A stretch of DNA of 64,000 nt from Nocardioides terrigena (GTDB lineage: Bacteria > Actinomycetota > Actinomycetes > Propionibacteriales > Nocardioidaceae). How positions within the stretch are numbered: position 1 is the stretch's first letter; every line of letters starts with the position of its first letter. The notes under the pieces were generated by a model that was not told the DNA's origin, made no database searches, and saw only the letters and a list, made by a program, of their open reading frames with translations. The stretch is taken from positions 310,001 through 374,000 of the forward strand of contig NZ_PZYY01000003.1 of NCBI RefSeq assembly GCF_003047265.1, given 5' to 3'. Below are positions 17,340 to 27,171 of the stretch, one piece after another. Both the position numbers and the translations under genes were made by a program.

Positions 17340-19448
17340 GTGCCTTCCACCGTGCCCGCGCTCGACTGGACCGAACTCGACTCGAAGGCCGTCGACACGG
17401 CGCGTGTCCTGGCCATGGACGCCGTCCAGAAAGTCGGCAACGGCCACCCGGGCACGGCCATGAGCCTGGCCCCCGCGGCGTACCTCCTGTTCCAGAAGGT
17501 CATGCGGCACAACCCCGCCGACCCGCACTGGGCCGGGCGCGACCGCTTCGTGCTGTCGGCCGGCCACAGCTCGATCACCCTCTACACCCAGCTCTTCCTG
17601 GGTGGCTGGGGACTCGAGCTGGACGACCTCAAGGCGCTGCGCACCTGGGGCAGCAAGACTCCCGGTCACCCCGAGCACGGCCACACCGCTGGCGTCGAGA
17701 CCACCACCGGACCGCTCGGTCAGGGTGTCGGCAACGCCGTGGGCATGGCGATGGCCGCCCGCCGTGAGCGCGGGCTGCTCGACCCGGGCGCGGCAGACGG
17801 CGCCTCGCCGTTCGACCACCACGTCTACGCGATCTGCAGCGACGGCGACCTCCAGGAGGGCGTGAGCGCCGAGGCCTCGTCCATCGCCGGCACGCAGCGG
17901 CTCGGCAACCTCACCGTCATCTACGACGCCAACCGCATCTCCATCGAGGGCGACACGGACGTCGCCTTCACCGAGGACGTCGGTCGGCGCTACGAGGCCT
18001 ACGGCTGGCACGTCCAGACCGTCGACTGGACCCACGACGGCACCACCTACACCGAGGACGTCCCGCAGCTGCACGACGCGATCCGCGCGGCGGCGGAGGC
18101 CACCGACCAGCCCAGCCTGATCGTCCTGCGCACCGTCATCGCCTGGCCCGCGCCCAACGCACAGGGCACCGGCGCCTCGCACGGCTCCGCGCTCGGCGCC
18201 GAGGAGGTCGCGGCGACCAAGAAGATCATGGGCTTCGACCCCGACCAGCACTTCGAGGTGCCCGAGGCCGTCATCGAGCAGACCCGCTCGCTCGTTGCTC
18301 GCGGCAAGGAGGCACAGGCCGCCTGGGAGAAGGAGTTCGCCGACTGGCGCGACGCAGCCTCCGCCGACGTGCTCGCCACGTGGGAGCGCATGCAGACGCG
18401 CGCGCTGCCCGACGGTCTCGCCGAGGCGCTGCCGACCTTCGACGCCGACGAGAAGGGTGTCGCCACCCGCAAGGCCTCCGGTGCCGTCATCAACGCGGTC
18501 GCCGCCCTCATGCCCGAGCTGTGGGGCGGCTCGGCCGACCTGGCGGAGTCCAACAACACCACGATCAAGGACGCCCCTTCCTTCATCCCGAAGGACCGCT
18601 CGACCGACGAGTGGACGGGCGACCCGGAGGCGGGCCGTGTCCTGCACTTCGGCATCCGCGAGCACGGGATGGGCGCGATCCTCAACGGCATCACGCTGCA
18701 CGGCGGCACCCGCGTCTTCGGCGGGACGTTCCTCACGTTCTCCGACTACATGCGCGGCTCGGTGCGGCTCGCGGCCCTGATGGGCCTCCCCGTCACCTAC
18801 GTGTGGACCCACGACTCGATCGGGCTCGGCGAGGACGGACCGACCCACCAGCCGATCGAGCACCTGGCCGCCCTGCGGGCCATCCCGGGCCTGGACGTCG
18901 TGCGCCCGGCCGACGCCAACGAGACCGCGGCCGCGTGGCACGCGATCCTGCAGAACACCGACCGTCCGGCCGGTATCGCCCTCACGCGCCAGAACGTGCC
19001 GGTCTTCCCCCGCGGCGCCGACGGCTGGAGCGACACCAGCAACGTGCACCGGGGCGGCTACACGCTGCTCGACGTCGAGGACGGGCTGCCCGACGTGGTC
19101 CTCGTCGGCACCGGGTCGGAGGTCCAGGTGGCCGTGGCGGCCAGGGCGCTCCTCGCCGAGGACGGCATTCGCGCCCGCGTCGTCTCGATGCCGTGCCGCG
19201 AGTGGTTCGACGCACAGGAGCCGGCCTACCGCGAGAGCGTGATCCCGCCCACCGTCAAGGCGCGCGTCTCCGTCGAGGCGGGCATCGCCATGGGCTGGCG
19301 CGAGATCGTCGGCGACCACGGCCGGATCGTCTCCATCGAGACCTACGGCGCCTCGGCCGACTACGCACGCATCTACGAGGAGTACGGCATGACGGGCGAG
19401 GCGGTCGCCGCAGCCGCCCGCGACAGCATCCACGCCGTCACCGACTGA
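17340..19448 (+). CDS. tkt: Transketolase
   Basis: 702 residues. Thiamine-diphosphate enzyme of the non-oxidative pentose phosphate pathway. N-terminal: [31 protein letters not shown] and the TPP/metal motif [10 protein letters not shown]...[11 protein letters not shown]. Central domain: [15 protein letters not shown] with the catalytic Glu, then [25 protein letters not shown]-terminal domain: [12 protein letters not shown]. The GTG start has GAGAGG upstream. First gene of the carbon-flux operon. Confidence 0.98.
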   Translation: MPSTVPALDWTELDSKAVDTARVLAMDAVQKVGNGHPGTAMSLAPAAYLLFQKVMRHNPADPHWAGRDRFVLSAGHSSITLYTQLFLGGWGLELDDLKALRTWGSKTPGHPEHGHTAGVETTTGPLGQGVGNAVGMAMAARRERGLLDPGAADGASPFDHHVYAICSDGDLQEGVSAEASSIAGTQRLGNLTVIYDANRISIEGDTDVAFTEDVGRRYEAYGWHVQTVDWTHDGTTYTEDVPQLHDAIRAAAEATDQPSLIVLRTVIAWPAPNAQGTGASHGSALGAEEVAATKKIMGFDPDQHFEVPEAVIEQTRSLVARGKEAQAAWEKEFADWRDAASADVLATWERMQTRALPDGLAEALPTFDADEKGVATRKASGAVINAVAALMPELWGGSADLAESNNTTIKDAPSFIPKDRSTDEWTGDPEAGRVLHFGIREHGMGAILNGITLHGGTRVFGGTFLTFSDYMRGSVRLAALMGLPVTYVWTHDSIGLGEDGPTHQPIEHLAALRAIPGLDVVRPADANETAAAWHAILQNTDRPAGIALTRQNVPVFPRGADGWSDTSNVHRGGYTLLDVEDGLPDVVLVGTGSEVQVAVAARALLAEDGIRARVVSMPCREWFDAQEPAYRESVIPPTVKARVSVEAGIAMGWREIVGDHGRIVSIETYGASADYARIYEEYGMTGEAVAAAARDSIHAVTD

Positions 19449-19492
19449 CCTGCGCACCGCGCACATCCGACCACCACCATCGGAGGAATCCC

Positions 19493-20614
19493 ATGACTGA
19501 CCGAATGAAGGCCCTGGCGGACGCCGGGGTGTCGATCTGGCTCGACGACCTGTCCCGCGAGCGCATCGAGACCGGCAACCTCGCCGAGCTCATGGAGACG
19601 CGCTCCGTCGTCGGTGTCACCACCAACCCGTCGATCTTCGCCGCGGCGCTGGCCGAGGGCGAGCGGTACGACGCCCAGGTGCGCGAGCTCGCCGCCGACG
19701 GCGCCGACGTCGACGCCACCGTCTTCGCGCTCACCACGACCGACGTGCGACAGGCCTGCGACATCCTGCGCCCGGCGTACGACGCCAGCAACGGCGCGGA
19801 CGGTCGCGTCTCGATCGAGGTCGCACCGACGCTGGCGTTCGACACCTCCGCGACCGAGGAGGCGGCGAAGGCGCTGTGGGCCGAGGTGGACAGGGACAAC
19901 CTGCTCATCAAGATCCCCGCCACCACCGAGGGCGCACCCGCGATCACCACCGTCCTCGGCGAGGGCATCAGCGTCAACGTCACCCTGATCTTCGGCCTGG
20001 ACCGCTACCGCGGTGTCATGGAGGCCTACGTCGCCGGGCTGGAGAAGGCTCGCGACAACGGCCATGACCTCTCGGGCATCCACTCGGTCGCGTCGTTCTT
20101 CGTGTCCCGCGTGGACACCGAGATCGACAAGCGGCTCGAGGCCATCGGCGGCGACGAGGCGCTCGGCCTGCGCGGCAAGGCGGGCGTGGCCAACGCCGTC
20201 CTGGCCTACCGCGACTTCGAGGAGTTCTTCAGCGGCGAGCGCTGGGAGTCCCTCGCCGCGGCCGGCGCCAACAAGCAGCGCCCCCTGTGGGCCTCCACCG
20301 GCGTCAAGAACCCCGACTACCGCGACACGATGTACGTCACCGACCTCGTGGTGCCCGACACCGTCAACACGATGCCGGAGAAGACCCTCGAGGCCTTCGC
20401 CGAGCACGGCGAGGTCGAGGGTGACCGGGTCACCACGACGTACGCCGAGGCGCAGGCCGTGATGGACCGGCTCGCCGCCGTCGGCATCGACTACGACGAC
20501 GTGATCGCCACCCTCGAGCAGGAGGGTGTCGAGAAGTTCGAGGCCTCGTGGGCCGAGCTCCTCGACACCGTGTCCGGCCAGCTGAAGGCCGCGGGCGAGG
20601 GAACCTCGGCGTGA
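19493..20614 (+). CDS. tal: Transaldolase
   Basis: 373 residues, the long actinobacterial type. The Schiff-base lysine is K140 in [19 protein letters not shown] at 43-49 and [15 protein letters not shown] mark the barrel. ATG with GGAGGA 6 nt upstream, 44 bp after tkt. Its stop overlaps the pgi start (GTGA). Confidence 0.97.
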   Translation: MTDRMKALADAGVSIWLDDLSRERIETGNLAELMETRSVVGVTTNPSIFAAALAEGERYDAQVRELAADGADVDATVFALTTTDVRQACDILRPAYDASNGADGRVSIEVAPTLAFDTSATEEAAKALWAEVDRDNLLIKIPATTEGAPAITTVLGEGISVNVTLIFGLDRYRGVMEAYVAGLEKARDNGHDLSGIHSVASFFVSRVDTEIDKRLEAIGGDEALGLRGKAGVANAVLAYRDFEEFFSGERWESLAAAGANKQRPLWASTGVKNPDYRDTMYVTDLVVPDTVNTMPEKTLEAFAEHGEVEGDRVTTTYAEAQAVMDRLAAVGIDYDDVIATLEQEGVEKFEASWAELLDTVSGQLKAAGEGTSA

Positions 20615-22284
20615 CCTCGTCGCCCGTCGACCCGGTGACCACGCAGGCGTGGTCGGAGCTCGCCGACCTCGCGGCGACCTCCTCCCCCGACCTGCGGGCG
20701 TGGTTCGCCGACGACCCGGGCCGGGTGGAGCGGCACACCCACACGGCGGGCGACCTGTTCGTCGACCTCTCCAAGAACCTCGTCGACGACGACGTGCTCG
20801 CGGCGCTGCTGGCCCTCGCCGACGAGGTCGGGCTGGCCGCGCGGCGCGATGCCATGCTCCGCGGCGAGCGCATCAACGTCACCGAGGACCGGGCGGTCCT
20901 CCACACGGCCCTGCGCCAGCCGGCCGGGGCGACCGTGGAGGTCGACGGGCACGACATCGTGGCCGACGTGCACGAGGTGCTCGGGCGGGTCTACGACTTC
21001 GCCGAGCGCGTGCGGTCCGGGGCATGGACCGGGGTGACCGGCAAGCGCATCGCCACGGTGGTCAACATCGGCATCGGCGGCTCGGACCTCGGACCGGTGA
21101 TGGCGTACGAGGCGCTCGCGCCGTACGTCCAGGACGGCCTCGAGTGCCGGTTCATCAGCAACATCGACCCGACCGACTGCGCCACCACGCTGGCCGGCCT
21201 CGACCCCGAGACCACGCTGTTCATCGTCTCCAGCAAGACCTTCGGCACCCTCGAGACGCTCACCAACGCCCGGCTGTGCAAGTCGTGGCTGCTCGACGGC
21301 CTGCGCGCGGCGGGGTCGATCGGGGACGACGACGGCGACGCCGACGCGGTGGCGCGTCACTTCGTCGCGGTGTCCACCGCCCTGGACAAGGTCGCCGACT
21401 TCGGGATCGACCCGGACAACGCCTTCGGGTTCTGGGACTGGGTCGGCGGGCGCTACTCGCTGGACTCCGCGATCGGCACGTCGCTGGTGGTGGCGATCGG
21501 CCCGGAGCGCTTCGCCGAGCTGCTGGCGGGCATGCACACCATGGACGAGCACTTCCGCACCACCGAGCTGGCCCGCAACGTGCCGGCGCTGATGGGGCTG
21601 CTCAACGTCTGGTACGTCAACTTCCTCGGCGCCGACACCCACGCCGTGCTCCCCTACAGCCAGCTGCTGCACCGCTTCCCGGCGTACCTCCAGCAGCTGA
21701 CCATGGAGTCCAACGGCAAGGGCGTCCGCTGGGACGGCACCCCGGTCACCACCGAGACGGGCGAGGTCTTCTGGGGCGAGCCCGGGACCAACGGGCAGCA
21801 CGCGTTCTACCAGCTGATCCACCAGGGCACCCGGCTGGTGCCCGCCGACTTCATCGCCGTCGCCACCCCGGCCCACCCCCTGCGCGACGACGAGGCGGAC
21901 GTGCACGAGCTGTTCCTCGCCAACTTCTTCGCCCAGACGGCGGCACTGGCCTTCGGCAAGACCGCCGACGAGGTGCGAGCCGACGGCACCGCCGAGGACG
22001 TCGTCCCGGCACGGGTGTTCCCGGGCAACCGCCCGACCACCTCGATCATGGCCCCGGCCCTGACCCCGTCGGTGCTCGGGCAGCTGATCGCGCTCTACGA
22101 GCACATCACCTTCACCCAGGGTGTCGTGTGGGGCATCGACAGCTTCGACCAGTGGGGCGTCGAGCTCGGCAAGCAGCTGGCCCAGCAGGTGGCCCCCGCG
22201 GTCGCCGGCGACGCCACGGCGCTCGCCGGTCAGGACGCCTCCACCCGCTCCCTGGTCTCCTACTACCTGGCCCACCGCGGCTGA
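20611..22284 (+). CDS. pgi: Glucose-6-phosphate isomerase
   Basis: 557 residues, interconverts glucose 6-phosphate and fructose 6-phosphate. Family marks: [53 protein letters not shown] and [18 protein letters not shown] (catalytic His), ending [22 protein letters not shown] start in a GTGA overlap with tal; longer upstream readings belong to tal's frame shadow. Confidence 0.97.
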   Translation: MTSSPVDPVTTQAWSELADLAATSSPDLRAWFADDPGRVERHTHTAGDLFVDLSKNLVDDDVLAALLALADEVGLAARRDAMLRGERINVTEDRAVLHTALRQPAGATVEVDGHDIVADVHEVLGRVYDFAERVRSGAWTGVTGKRIATVVNIGIGGSDLGPVMAYEALAPYVQDGLECRFISNIDPTDCATTLAGLDPETTLFIVSSKTFGTLETLTNARLCKSWLLDGLRAAGSIGDDDGDADAVARHFVAVSTALDKVADFGIDPDNAFGFWDWVGGRYSLDSAIGTSLVVAIGPERFAELLAGMHTMDEHFRTTELARNVPALMGLLNVWYVNFLGADTHAVLPYSQLLHRFPAYLQQLTMESNGKGVRWDGTPVTTETGEVFWGEPGTNGQHAFYQLIHQGTRLVPADFIAVATPAHPLRDDEADVHELFLANFFAQTAALAFGKTADEVRADGTAEDVVPARVFPGNRPTTSIMAPALTPSVLGQLIALYEHITFTQGVVWGIDSFDQWGVELGKQLAQQVAPAVAGDATALAGQDASTRSLVSYYLAHRG

Positions 22285-22295
22285 TCGGCGGCGTC

Positions 22296-23831
22296 ATGCG
22301 ACCCAACCCGCTCCGGGATCCCCAGGACCGACGGCTCCCGCGCATCGCGGGCCCGTCGAGCCTGGTGCTGTTCGGCGTCACCGGCGACCTGTCCCGCAAG
22401 AAGGTCATGCCAGCGATCTATGACCTCGCCAACCGCGGTCTGCTGCCGCCGGGCTTCTCGCTCATCGGCTTCGCCCGGCGCGACTGGGCCGACCAGGACT
22501 TCGCGCAGATCGTCTACGACGCGGTCAAGGAGCACGCGCGCACGCCCTTCCGCGAGGAGGTGTGGCGCCAGCTCGCCGAGGGCTTCCGCTTCGTGCCGGG
22601 CAACTTCGACGACGACGACGCCTTCGCCACCCTGGGCCGGACGATGCGCGAGCTCGACGAGGCACGCGGCACCGGCGGCAACACGGCCTTCTACCTCGCC
22701 ATCCCCCCGTCGTTCTTCGGCACCGTGGTGGCGCAGCTCAAGGAGCACGGGCTGGCCGAGCCGACCGTCGACTCCACCGGGATGCCGTCGTGGCGTCGCG
22801 TCGTGGTCGAGAAGCCCTTCGGCCACGATCTCGAGTCGGCACGCGAGCTCAACGACGTGCTGGCCTCGGTCTTTCCGTCCGGGTCGATCTTCCGCATCGA
22901 CCACTACCTCGGCAAGGAGACGGTCCAGAACATCCTGGCGATGCGCTTCGCCAACAACATGTTCGAGCCGATCTGGAACGCCAACTACGTCGACCACGTG
23001 CAGATCACCATGGCCGAGGACATCGGGATCGGCGGCCGGGCCGGCTACTACGACGGCATCGGTGCCGCCCGCGACGTCATCCAGAACCACCTCCTCCAGC
23101 TGATGGCCCTGGTCGCCATGGAGGAGCCGACCTCCTTCGATGCCGAGCAGCTGCGCCTCGAGAAGCAGAAGGTCCTCTCCTCGGTCGTCCTCCCACCGCG
23201 GCTTGACACCACCACCGCCCGCGGGCAGTACTCCCCCGGCTGGCAGGGCGGCGAGAAGGTCATCGGCTTCCTCGAGGAGGAAGGCATCAAGCGCACGTCG
23301 AGGACGGAGACGTACGCCGCCATCACGCTGCACGTCGACACCCGCCGCTGGGCCGGCGTGCCGTTCTACCTCCGCACCGGCAAGCGCCTGGGCCGCCGCG
23401 TCACCGAGGTGGCCGTCGTCTTCAAGCGGGCGCCGCACCTGCCCTTCAACGCCACCTCGACCGAGGAGCTCACCCAGAACGCCCTGGTCATCCGGGTGCA
23501 GCCCGACGAGGGCCTGACGATGCGGTTCGGCTCCAAGGTGCCCGGCACCGCGATGGAGATCCGCGACGTCAACATGGACTTCGCCTACGGCGGCTCCTTC
23601 ACCGAGGCGAGTGCCGAGGCCTACGAGCGGCTCATCCTCGACGTGCTGCTCGGTGACCCGCCGCTCTTCCCCCGCCACGAGGAGGTCGAGCTGTCGTGGA
23701 AGATCCTCGACCCGATCCTCGAGCACTGGGAGCGCAAGGGAAAGCCCGAGGCCTATCCGTCCGGCACCTGGGGGCCGGAGTCGGCCGACAAGATGCTCGC
23801 CCGTGACGGACGCACCTGGAGGCGACCATGA
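22296..23831 (+). CDS. zwf: Glucose-6-phosphate 1-dehydrogenase
   Basis: 511 residues, NADP-linked first step of the pentose phosphate pathway. The nucleotide motif LFGVTGDLSRKK is at about 26-35; the substrate motif is RIDHYLGKETVQN with the catalytic His. Start 11 bp after pgi; longer in-frame reading through pgi is a shadow. It needs OpcA, encoded next with an ATGA overlap. Confidence 0.97.
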   Translation: MRPNPLRDPQDRRLPRIAGPSSLVLFGVTGDLSRKKVMPAIYDLANRGLLPPGFSLIGFARRDWADQDFAQIVYDAVKEHARTPFREEVWRQLAEGFRFVPGNFDDDDAFATLGRTMRELDEARGTGGNTAFYLAIPPSFFGTVVAQLKEHGLAEPTVDSTGMPSWRRVVVEKPFGHDLESARELNDVLASVFPSGSIFRIDHYLGKETVQNILAMRFANNMFEPIWNANYVDHVQITMAEDIGIGGRAGYYDGIGAARDVIQNHLLQLMALVAMEEPTSFDAEQLRLEKQKVLSSVVLPPRLDTTTARGQYSPGWQGGEKVIGFLEEEGIKRTSRTETYAAITLHVDTRRWAGVPFYLRTGKRLGRRVTEVAVVFKRAPHLPFNATSTEELTQNALVIRVQPDEGLTMRFGSKVPGTAMEIRDVNMDFAYGGSFTEASAEAYERLILDVLLGDPPLFPRHEEVELSWKILDPILEHWERKGKPEAYPSGTWGPESADKMLARDGRTWRRP

Positions 23832-24745
23832 CCAAGTTCGAGCTCGAGGACACCAACGCGTCCGCGATCGCCGCCGAGTTCGTCCGGGCCCGGACCCGCG
23901 CCGGCTCCCCGGCCATGGGCATGGTGATGACGCTGATCATCGTCGTCCCCGACGACGACGCCGAGGAGGCCATGCAGGCCGCCCAGCGCGCCTCGCGCGA
24001 GCACCCCGCCCGGGTGCTCGGCGTCATCCTCGGTGACGGCCGCGGCAAGCCGCAGGTCGACGCCACCGTCGCCACCGGCGGCGGCTGGGGCGGGGAGACC
24101 GCCCTCATCCGGCTCAAGGGCGAGGTCGTCCGGTACGCCGAGTCGGTCGTGCTGCCCCTGCTGCTGCCCGACTCCCCCGTCGCGATCTGGTGGCCGACCG
24201 AGCCCCCCGACGACCCGGCCGACGACCCGCTGGGGGCCCTGGCCAAGCGGCGGATCACCGACTCCGCGGCCGCCAAGCGCAGCAAGTCGTCCGTGATGCT
24301 GCGCCAGTGCCAGTCCTACGCGCCCGGCAACACCGACCTCAGCTGGACCCGGCTCACCCCGTGGCGGGCGCTGCTCGCCGCGGCGCTCGACCAGCACCCG
24401 CTCAAGGTCACCCGGGCCTCGGTCTCCGCCGAGCGGATCAGCCCCAGCGCCGACCTGCTCGTGGCCTGGCTCAACGACCGGCTCAAGGTGCCCGTCGAGC
24501 GGCACACCTCCGACGGCCCGGGCATCACCCAGGTCGTGATGGACACCAAGCAGGGCCCGATCACCATCGCCCGCGACGACGGCCGGCTCGCGACCTTCTC
24601 CTCGCCCGAGCGGCCGGACCGACCGGTGGCGCTCAAGCGCCGCGAGGTCCCGGCGCTGCTCACCGAGGAGCTGCGGCGTCTCGACGAGGACGACGTCTAC
24701 GCGGCCACCGCCAAGCGGCTCGTGGGCCTGGCCAAGGAGGGATGA
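23828..24745 (+). CDS. opcA: OpcA, glucose-6-phosphate dehydrogenase assembly protein
   Basis: 305 residues. OpcA activates or assembles Zwf in actinobacteria and cyanobacteria. Recognised by WGGETALIRLKGEVVRYAESVVLPLLLPDSPVAIWWP, split here by eye into its usual segments, and by LSWTRLTPWRALLAAALDQ. Start overlaps zwf, stop overlaps pgl. No catalytic residues are expected. Confidence 0.95.
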   Translation: MTKFELEDTNASAIAAEFVRARTRAGSPAMGMVMTLIIVVPDDDAEEAMQAAQRASREHPARVLGVILGDGRGKPQVDATVATGGGWGGETALIRLKGEVVRYAESVVLPLLLPDSPVAIWWPTEPPDDPADDPLGALAKRRITDSAAAKRSKSSVMLRQCQSYAPGNTDLSWTRLTPWRALLAAALDQHPLKVTRASVSAERISPSADLLVAWLNDRLKVPVERHTSDGPGITQVVMDTKQGPITIARDDGRLATFSSPERPDRPVALKRREVPALLTEELRRLDEDDVYAATAKRLVGLAKEG

Positions 24746-25476
24746 GCGTGCCTGCAGACCCCCGGGTCGTCGTCCACGAGGACGCCCAGACCCTCGCCGG
24801 CGACGTCGCCTCGATGCTGCTCGACCGGCTGGAGACCGCGCAGGGGCGGGGTGAGGTGCCACAGATCGGCCTCACCGGTGGCTCCATCGCCGAGGCCATC
24901 CACCGCGAGATCGCCCGTCGCGCCGTCGACTCCTCCGTCGACTGGTCGCGGGTGGTGTTCTGGTGGGGGGACGAGCGCTTCGTCGAGGCCGGATCACCCG
25001 ACCGCAATGCCCGCCAGGCCCGCGAGGCCTTCCTCGACGGGCTCGGCGTCGACCCGGCCCACGTGCACGAGGTCCCGGCGGCGGACGCGGTGGCGACCGC
25101 GGAGGACGCCGCGGCGGCGTACTCCGAGGCGCTGCGCACGCACGGCGCCGGCTTCTTCGAGGTGCTGATGCTCGGGGTCGGACCCGACGGCCACATCGCC
25201 TCGCTCTTCCCGGGCCACCCGGCGCTCGACGTCACGGACTCGATCGCCGTCGCCGTCCACGACTCCCCCAAGCCGCCGCCGGACCGGGTCTCGCTGACCT
25301 TCGAGGCGATGGACCGGGCGAGGGCCGTGTGGTTCCTCGTCAGCGGCGACGGCAAGGCCGACGCGGTCGCCGCCGCGCTGGCCGGGGGCGACGTCCACGA
25401 GATCCCCGCCCGCGGGGTGGTCGGGCAGGTCGAGACGCTCTGGCTGCTCGACGAGGCCGCCGCCTCCGCCCTCTGA
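24742..25476 (+). CDS. pgl: 6-phosphogluconolactonase
   Basis: 244 residues, DevB/Pgl type. Hydrolyses the lactone made by Zwf. Marks: GLTGGSIAEAIHREIA, VVFWWGDERFVEAGSPDRNARQA (the WGDER box) and LMLGVGPDGHIASLFPGHPAL. Last gene of the tkt operon; the gap after it holds the composite inverted-repeat element. Confidence 0.96.
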   Translation: MSVPADPRVVVHEDAQTLAGDVASMLLDRLETAQGRGEVPQIGLTGGSIAEAIHREIARRAVDSSVDWSRVVFWWGDERFVEAGSPDRNARQAREAFLDGLGVDPAHVHEVPAADAVATAEDAAAAYSEALRTHGAGFFEVLMLGVGPDGHIASLFPGHPALDVTDSIAVAVHDSPKPPPDRVSLTFEAMDRARAVWFLVSGDGKADAVAAALAGGDVHEIPARGVVGQVETLWLLDEAAASAL

Positions 25477-25490
25477 CCGACCGGGCACGG

Positions 25491-25670
25491 CGTACACACG
25501 CGGACACAACTGCCTCCGCACCCCACACGCCGCGCTCGGCGGTGACTCAGCCGGAGGGTTGTGTCCGCGCGTCTACGAGGAGCTGGTCCGCCGGACGGAC
25601 CGACGGCCCGCCCCGAGACCGCCGAACGCGCGTGGCGCGTCACTGCCCGACCGATCGGTCCGTACGACGG
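25491..25670. repeat. Composite inverted-repeat element, copy A
   Basis: Outer unit: 20-bp arms at 25491-25510 and 25558-25577 (18 of 20 bases pair), sharing the core CGCGGACACAAC, with a 47-bp spacer; total 87 bp. Inside, CCTCCG (25513-25518) and CGGAGG extend the stem past a 2-base bulge, and a small CGCCG/CGGCG hairpin lies in the middle. Second unit: arms at 25588-25602 and 25656-25670 (13 of 15 pair; right arm CGGTCCGTACGACGG) with a 53-bp spacer, plus the perfect palindrome GACCGATCGGTC at 25649-25660. The element fills the gap between convergent pgl and rbpA and ends 9 bp before the rbpA stop. Copy B at 51724-51906 has the same plan. Bidirectional termination is a plausible role. Confidence 0.8.
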
Positions 25671-25679
25671 CAGGTCGGA

Positions 25680-26039
25680 TCAGAAGATGATGTCGCCCGA
25701 CTTGCGGCGGCTGCGCAGCAGCTGGATCGCCTCGTCGAGGATGTCCGCCGCCTCGGCGTCGGAGCGACGCTCCTTCACGTAGGCGAGGTGCGTCTTGTAG
25801 GGCTCGATCTTGGGCGCCGGCGGCGGGTTGTCGGAGTCCAGGCTGGCCGGGAGCCCGCACTTGGGGCAGTCCCACGACTCCGGCACGTTGGCCTCGACCG
25901 AGAAGGTCACCACCGAGCGGTGCTCGTGCGAGCAGAAGTAGGTCACCGCCTGGCGAGGCGCCGCCTCGCCGCGCTCGGCCTCGCCCATCGGGCCAGCACC
26001 GACCCGACTCCCTCGGATCGCGTTACCGCCACCAGCCAC
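25680..26039 (-). CDS. rbpA: RNA polymerase-binding protein RbpA
   Basis: 119 residues, GTG start with GGGAG upstream. RbpA binds RNA polymerase and the principal sigma factor and stabilises the open complex. The N-terminal tail (IRGSRVGAGP) is followed by the RbpA core domain with a zinc site C36, H40, C58, C61 (CSHEH...CPKC), a basic linker, and the C-terminal sigma-interacting helices (ERRSDAEAADILDEAIQLLRSRR). Carrying the full zinc set makes it Streptomyces-like rather than mycobacterial. Confidence 0.95.
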   Translation of the reverse strand: MAGGGNAIRGSRVGAGPMGEAERGEAAPRQAVTYFCSHEHRSVVTFSVEANVPESWDCPKCGLPASLDSDNPPPAPKIEPYKTHLAYVKERRSDAEAADILDEAIQLLRSRRKSGDIIF

Positions 26040-26061
26040 GTGTCTCTCTCCCTCTTCAAGA

Positions 26062-26084
26062 CCCCGGCGACGGTGCCGCCGGGG
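26062..26084 (-). terminator. Hairpin terminator after secG
   Basis: Perfect 8-bp stem CCCCGGCG/CGCCGGGG with a 7-nt loop, 25 bp after the secG stop and before the rbpA start. Only a weak T-rich tail follows on the minus strand. It would close the gap-pgk-tpiA-secG transcript. Confidence 0.5.
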
Positions 26085-26108
26085 ACACGATCCCCGTCAC
26101 ACGAAACG

Positions 26109-26348
26109 TCAGTTGCTGCCGTAGGCCGTGAGCAGGCCCAGAGCGATGATGCAGGCGAACCAGATGATGCCGATCCCGACCGTGAACCGGTCGAGGTTGC
26201 GCTCGGCGACCGAGGAACCCCCGATGGTGCTGGAGACCCCGCCGCCGAACATGTCCGACAGTCCGCCGCCGCGGCCCTTGTGGAGCAGCACCAGCAGGAT
26301 GAGGATCAGGCTCGTGATGACGAGCAGGATGGTGAAGAGCAGAATCAC
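26109..26348 (-). CDS. secG: Preprotein translocase subunit SecG
   Basis: 79 residues with two membrane helices (residues about 2-24 and 56-75) joined by a Gly-rich loop with LLHKGRGGGLSDMFGG, as in SecG. It assists SecYE in protein export. The GTG start is preceded by TAGGCT and 7 nt, so it likely has its own leaderless promoter as well as read-through from tpiA. Confidence 0.95.
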   Translation of the reverse strand: MILLFTILLVITSLILILLVLLHKGRGGGLSDMFGGGVSSTIGGSSVAERNLDRFTVGIGIIWFACIIALGLLTAYGSN

Positions 26349-26361
26349 GAGCGGAAGCCTA
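26349..26361 (-). promoter_or_regulatory. Leaderless promoter -10 box (TAGGCT) of secG
   Basis: TAGGCT on the minus strand, then 7 nt, then the GTG start of secG, in the 30-bp gap after tpiA. Confidence 0.5.
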
Positions 26362-26378
26362 CGTCACACCCCCGTGGA

Positions 26379-27167
26379 TCAGAGGACCGGCATCTCGTAG
26401 AACCGGCAGATTCCTCCGAACTCGTCGGCCTGGAGGCTCGCACCGCCCACGAGGCACCCGTCGACGTCCGGCTTCTCCATGATCCCGGCGACGTTCGAGG
26501 CCTTCACGGAGCCGCCGTACTGGATGCGTACGCCGTCCGCGGCGGCGTCCCCGTGCACCTCGCGGATGCGTCCACGGATGGCTCCGCACACCTCCTGGGC
26601 GTCGTCCGGCGTGGCCACCTCGCCGGTGCCGATCGCCCACACCGGCTCGTAGGCGACGACGAGGCCGGCGACCTGCTCGGCGGTGAAGCCGGCGAGGGAG
26701 CCGTCGACCTGCGCGAGCGTGTAGGGGACCTGCTCGCCGGCCTGGCGTACGTCGAGCCCCTCCCCCACGCACACGATGGGCGTCATGCCCGCCGCCAGCG
26801 CCTTGTGGGCCTTGGCGTTGACGGTCTCGTCGGACTCCGCGTGGTGCTCGCGGCGCTCGCTGTGGCCCACGACGACGTGGGAGCAGCCGAGCTTGGCCAG
26901 CATCGCCGCCGAGATCTCGCCGGTGTAGGCGCCCCCGTCGTGCATGGAGACGTCCTGGGCGCCGTACTTGATCGAGAGCCGGTCACCGTCGACCATCGTC
27001 TGCACCGAGCGCAGGTCGGTGAACGGCGGCACCACGACCACCTCGACCTTGCCGTAGTCGTGACGCTTGTCCGACAGGGTCCAGGCGAGCTTCTGGACGA
27101 GCACCACGGCTTCCTGGTGGTTGAGGTTGCTCTTCCAGTTGCCGGCCATGATCGGGGTGCGGCTCAT
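26379..27167 (-). CDS. tpiA: Triosephosphate isomerase
   Basis: 262 residues. N10 and K12 (AGNWKSN), the catalytic His in VVGHSERRE, the catalytic Glu in [12 protein letters not shown], and the phosphate loop [11 protein letters not shown] are all present. Glycolytic step linking glyceraldehyde 3-phosphate and dihydroxyacetone phosphate. Four bases lie between the pgk stop and this ATG. Confidence 0.98.
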   Translation of the reverse strand: MSRTPIMAGNWKSNLNHQEAVVLVQKLAWTLSDKRHDYGKVEVVVVPPFTDLRSVQTMVDGDRLSIKYGAQDVSMHDGGAYTGEISAAMLAKLGCSHVVVGHSERREHHAESDETVNAKAHKALAAGMTPIVCVGEGLDVRQAGEQVPYTLAQVDGSLAGFTAEQVAGLVVAYEPVWAIGTGEVATPDDAQEVCGAIRGRIREVHGDAAADGVRIQYGGSVKASNVAGIMEKPDVDGCLVGGASLQADEFGGICRFYEMPVL

Positions 27168-27171
27168 GTGA

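Noticed and set aside
20649..23831. 1060-codon open frame across pgi and zwf
   Set aside because: Its last half is zwf; the first half is pgi read in another frame and is rich in Arg/Gly/Pro without any motif, typical of high-GC shadow frames.
24742..25476. Composite repeat as a transposon end next to pgl
   Set aside because: No target-site duplication, no transposase relic, and both copies sit precisely between intact convergent genes; treated as a repeat/terminator-like element instead.
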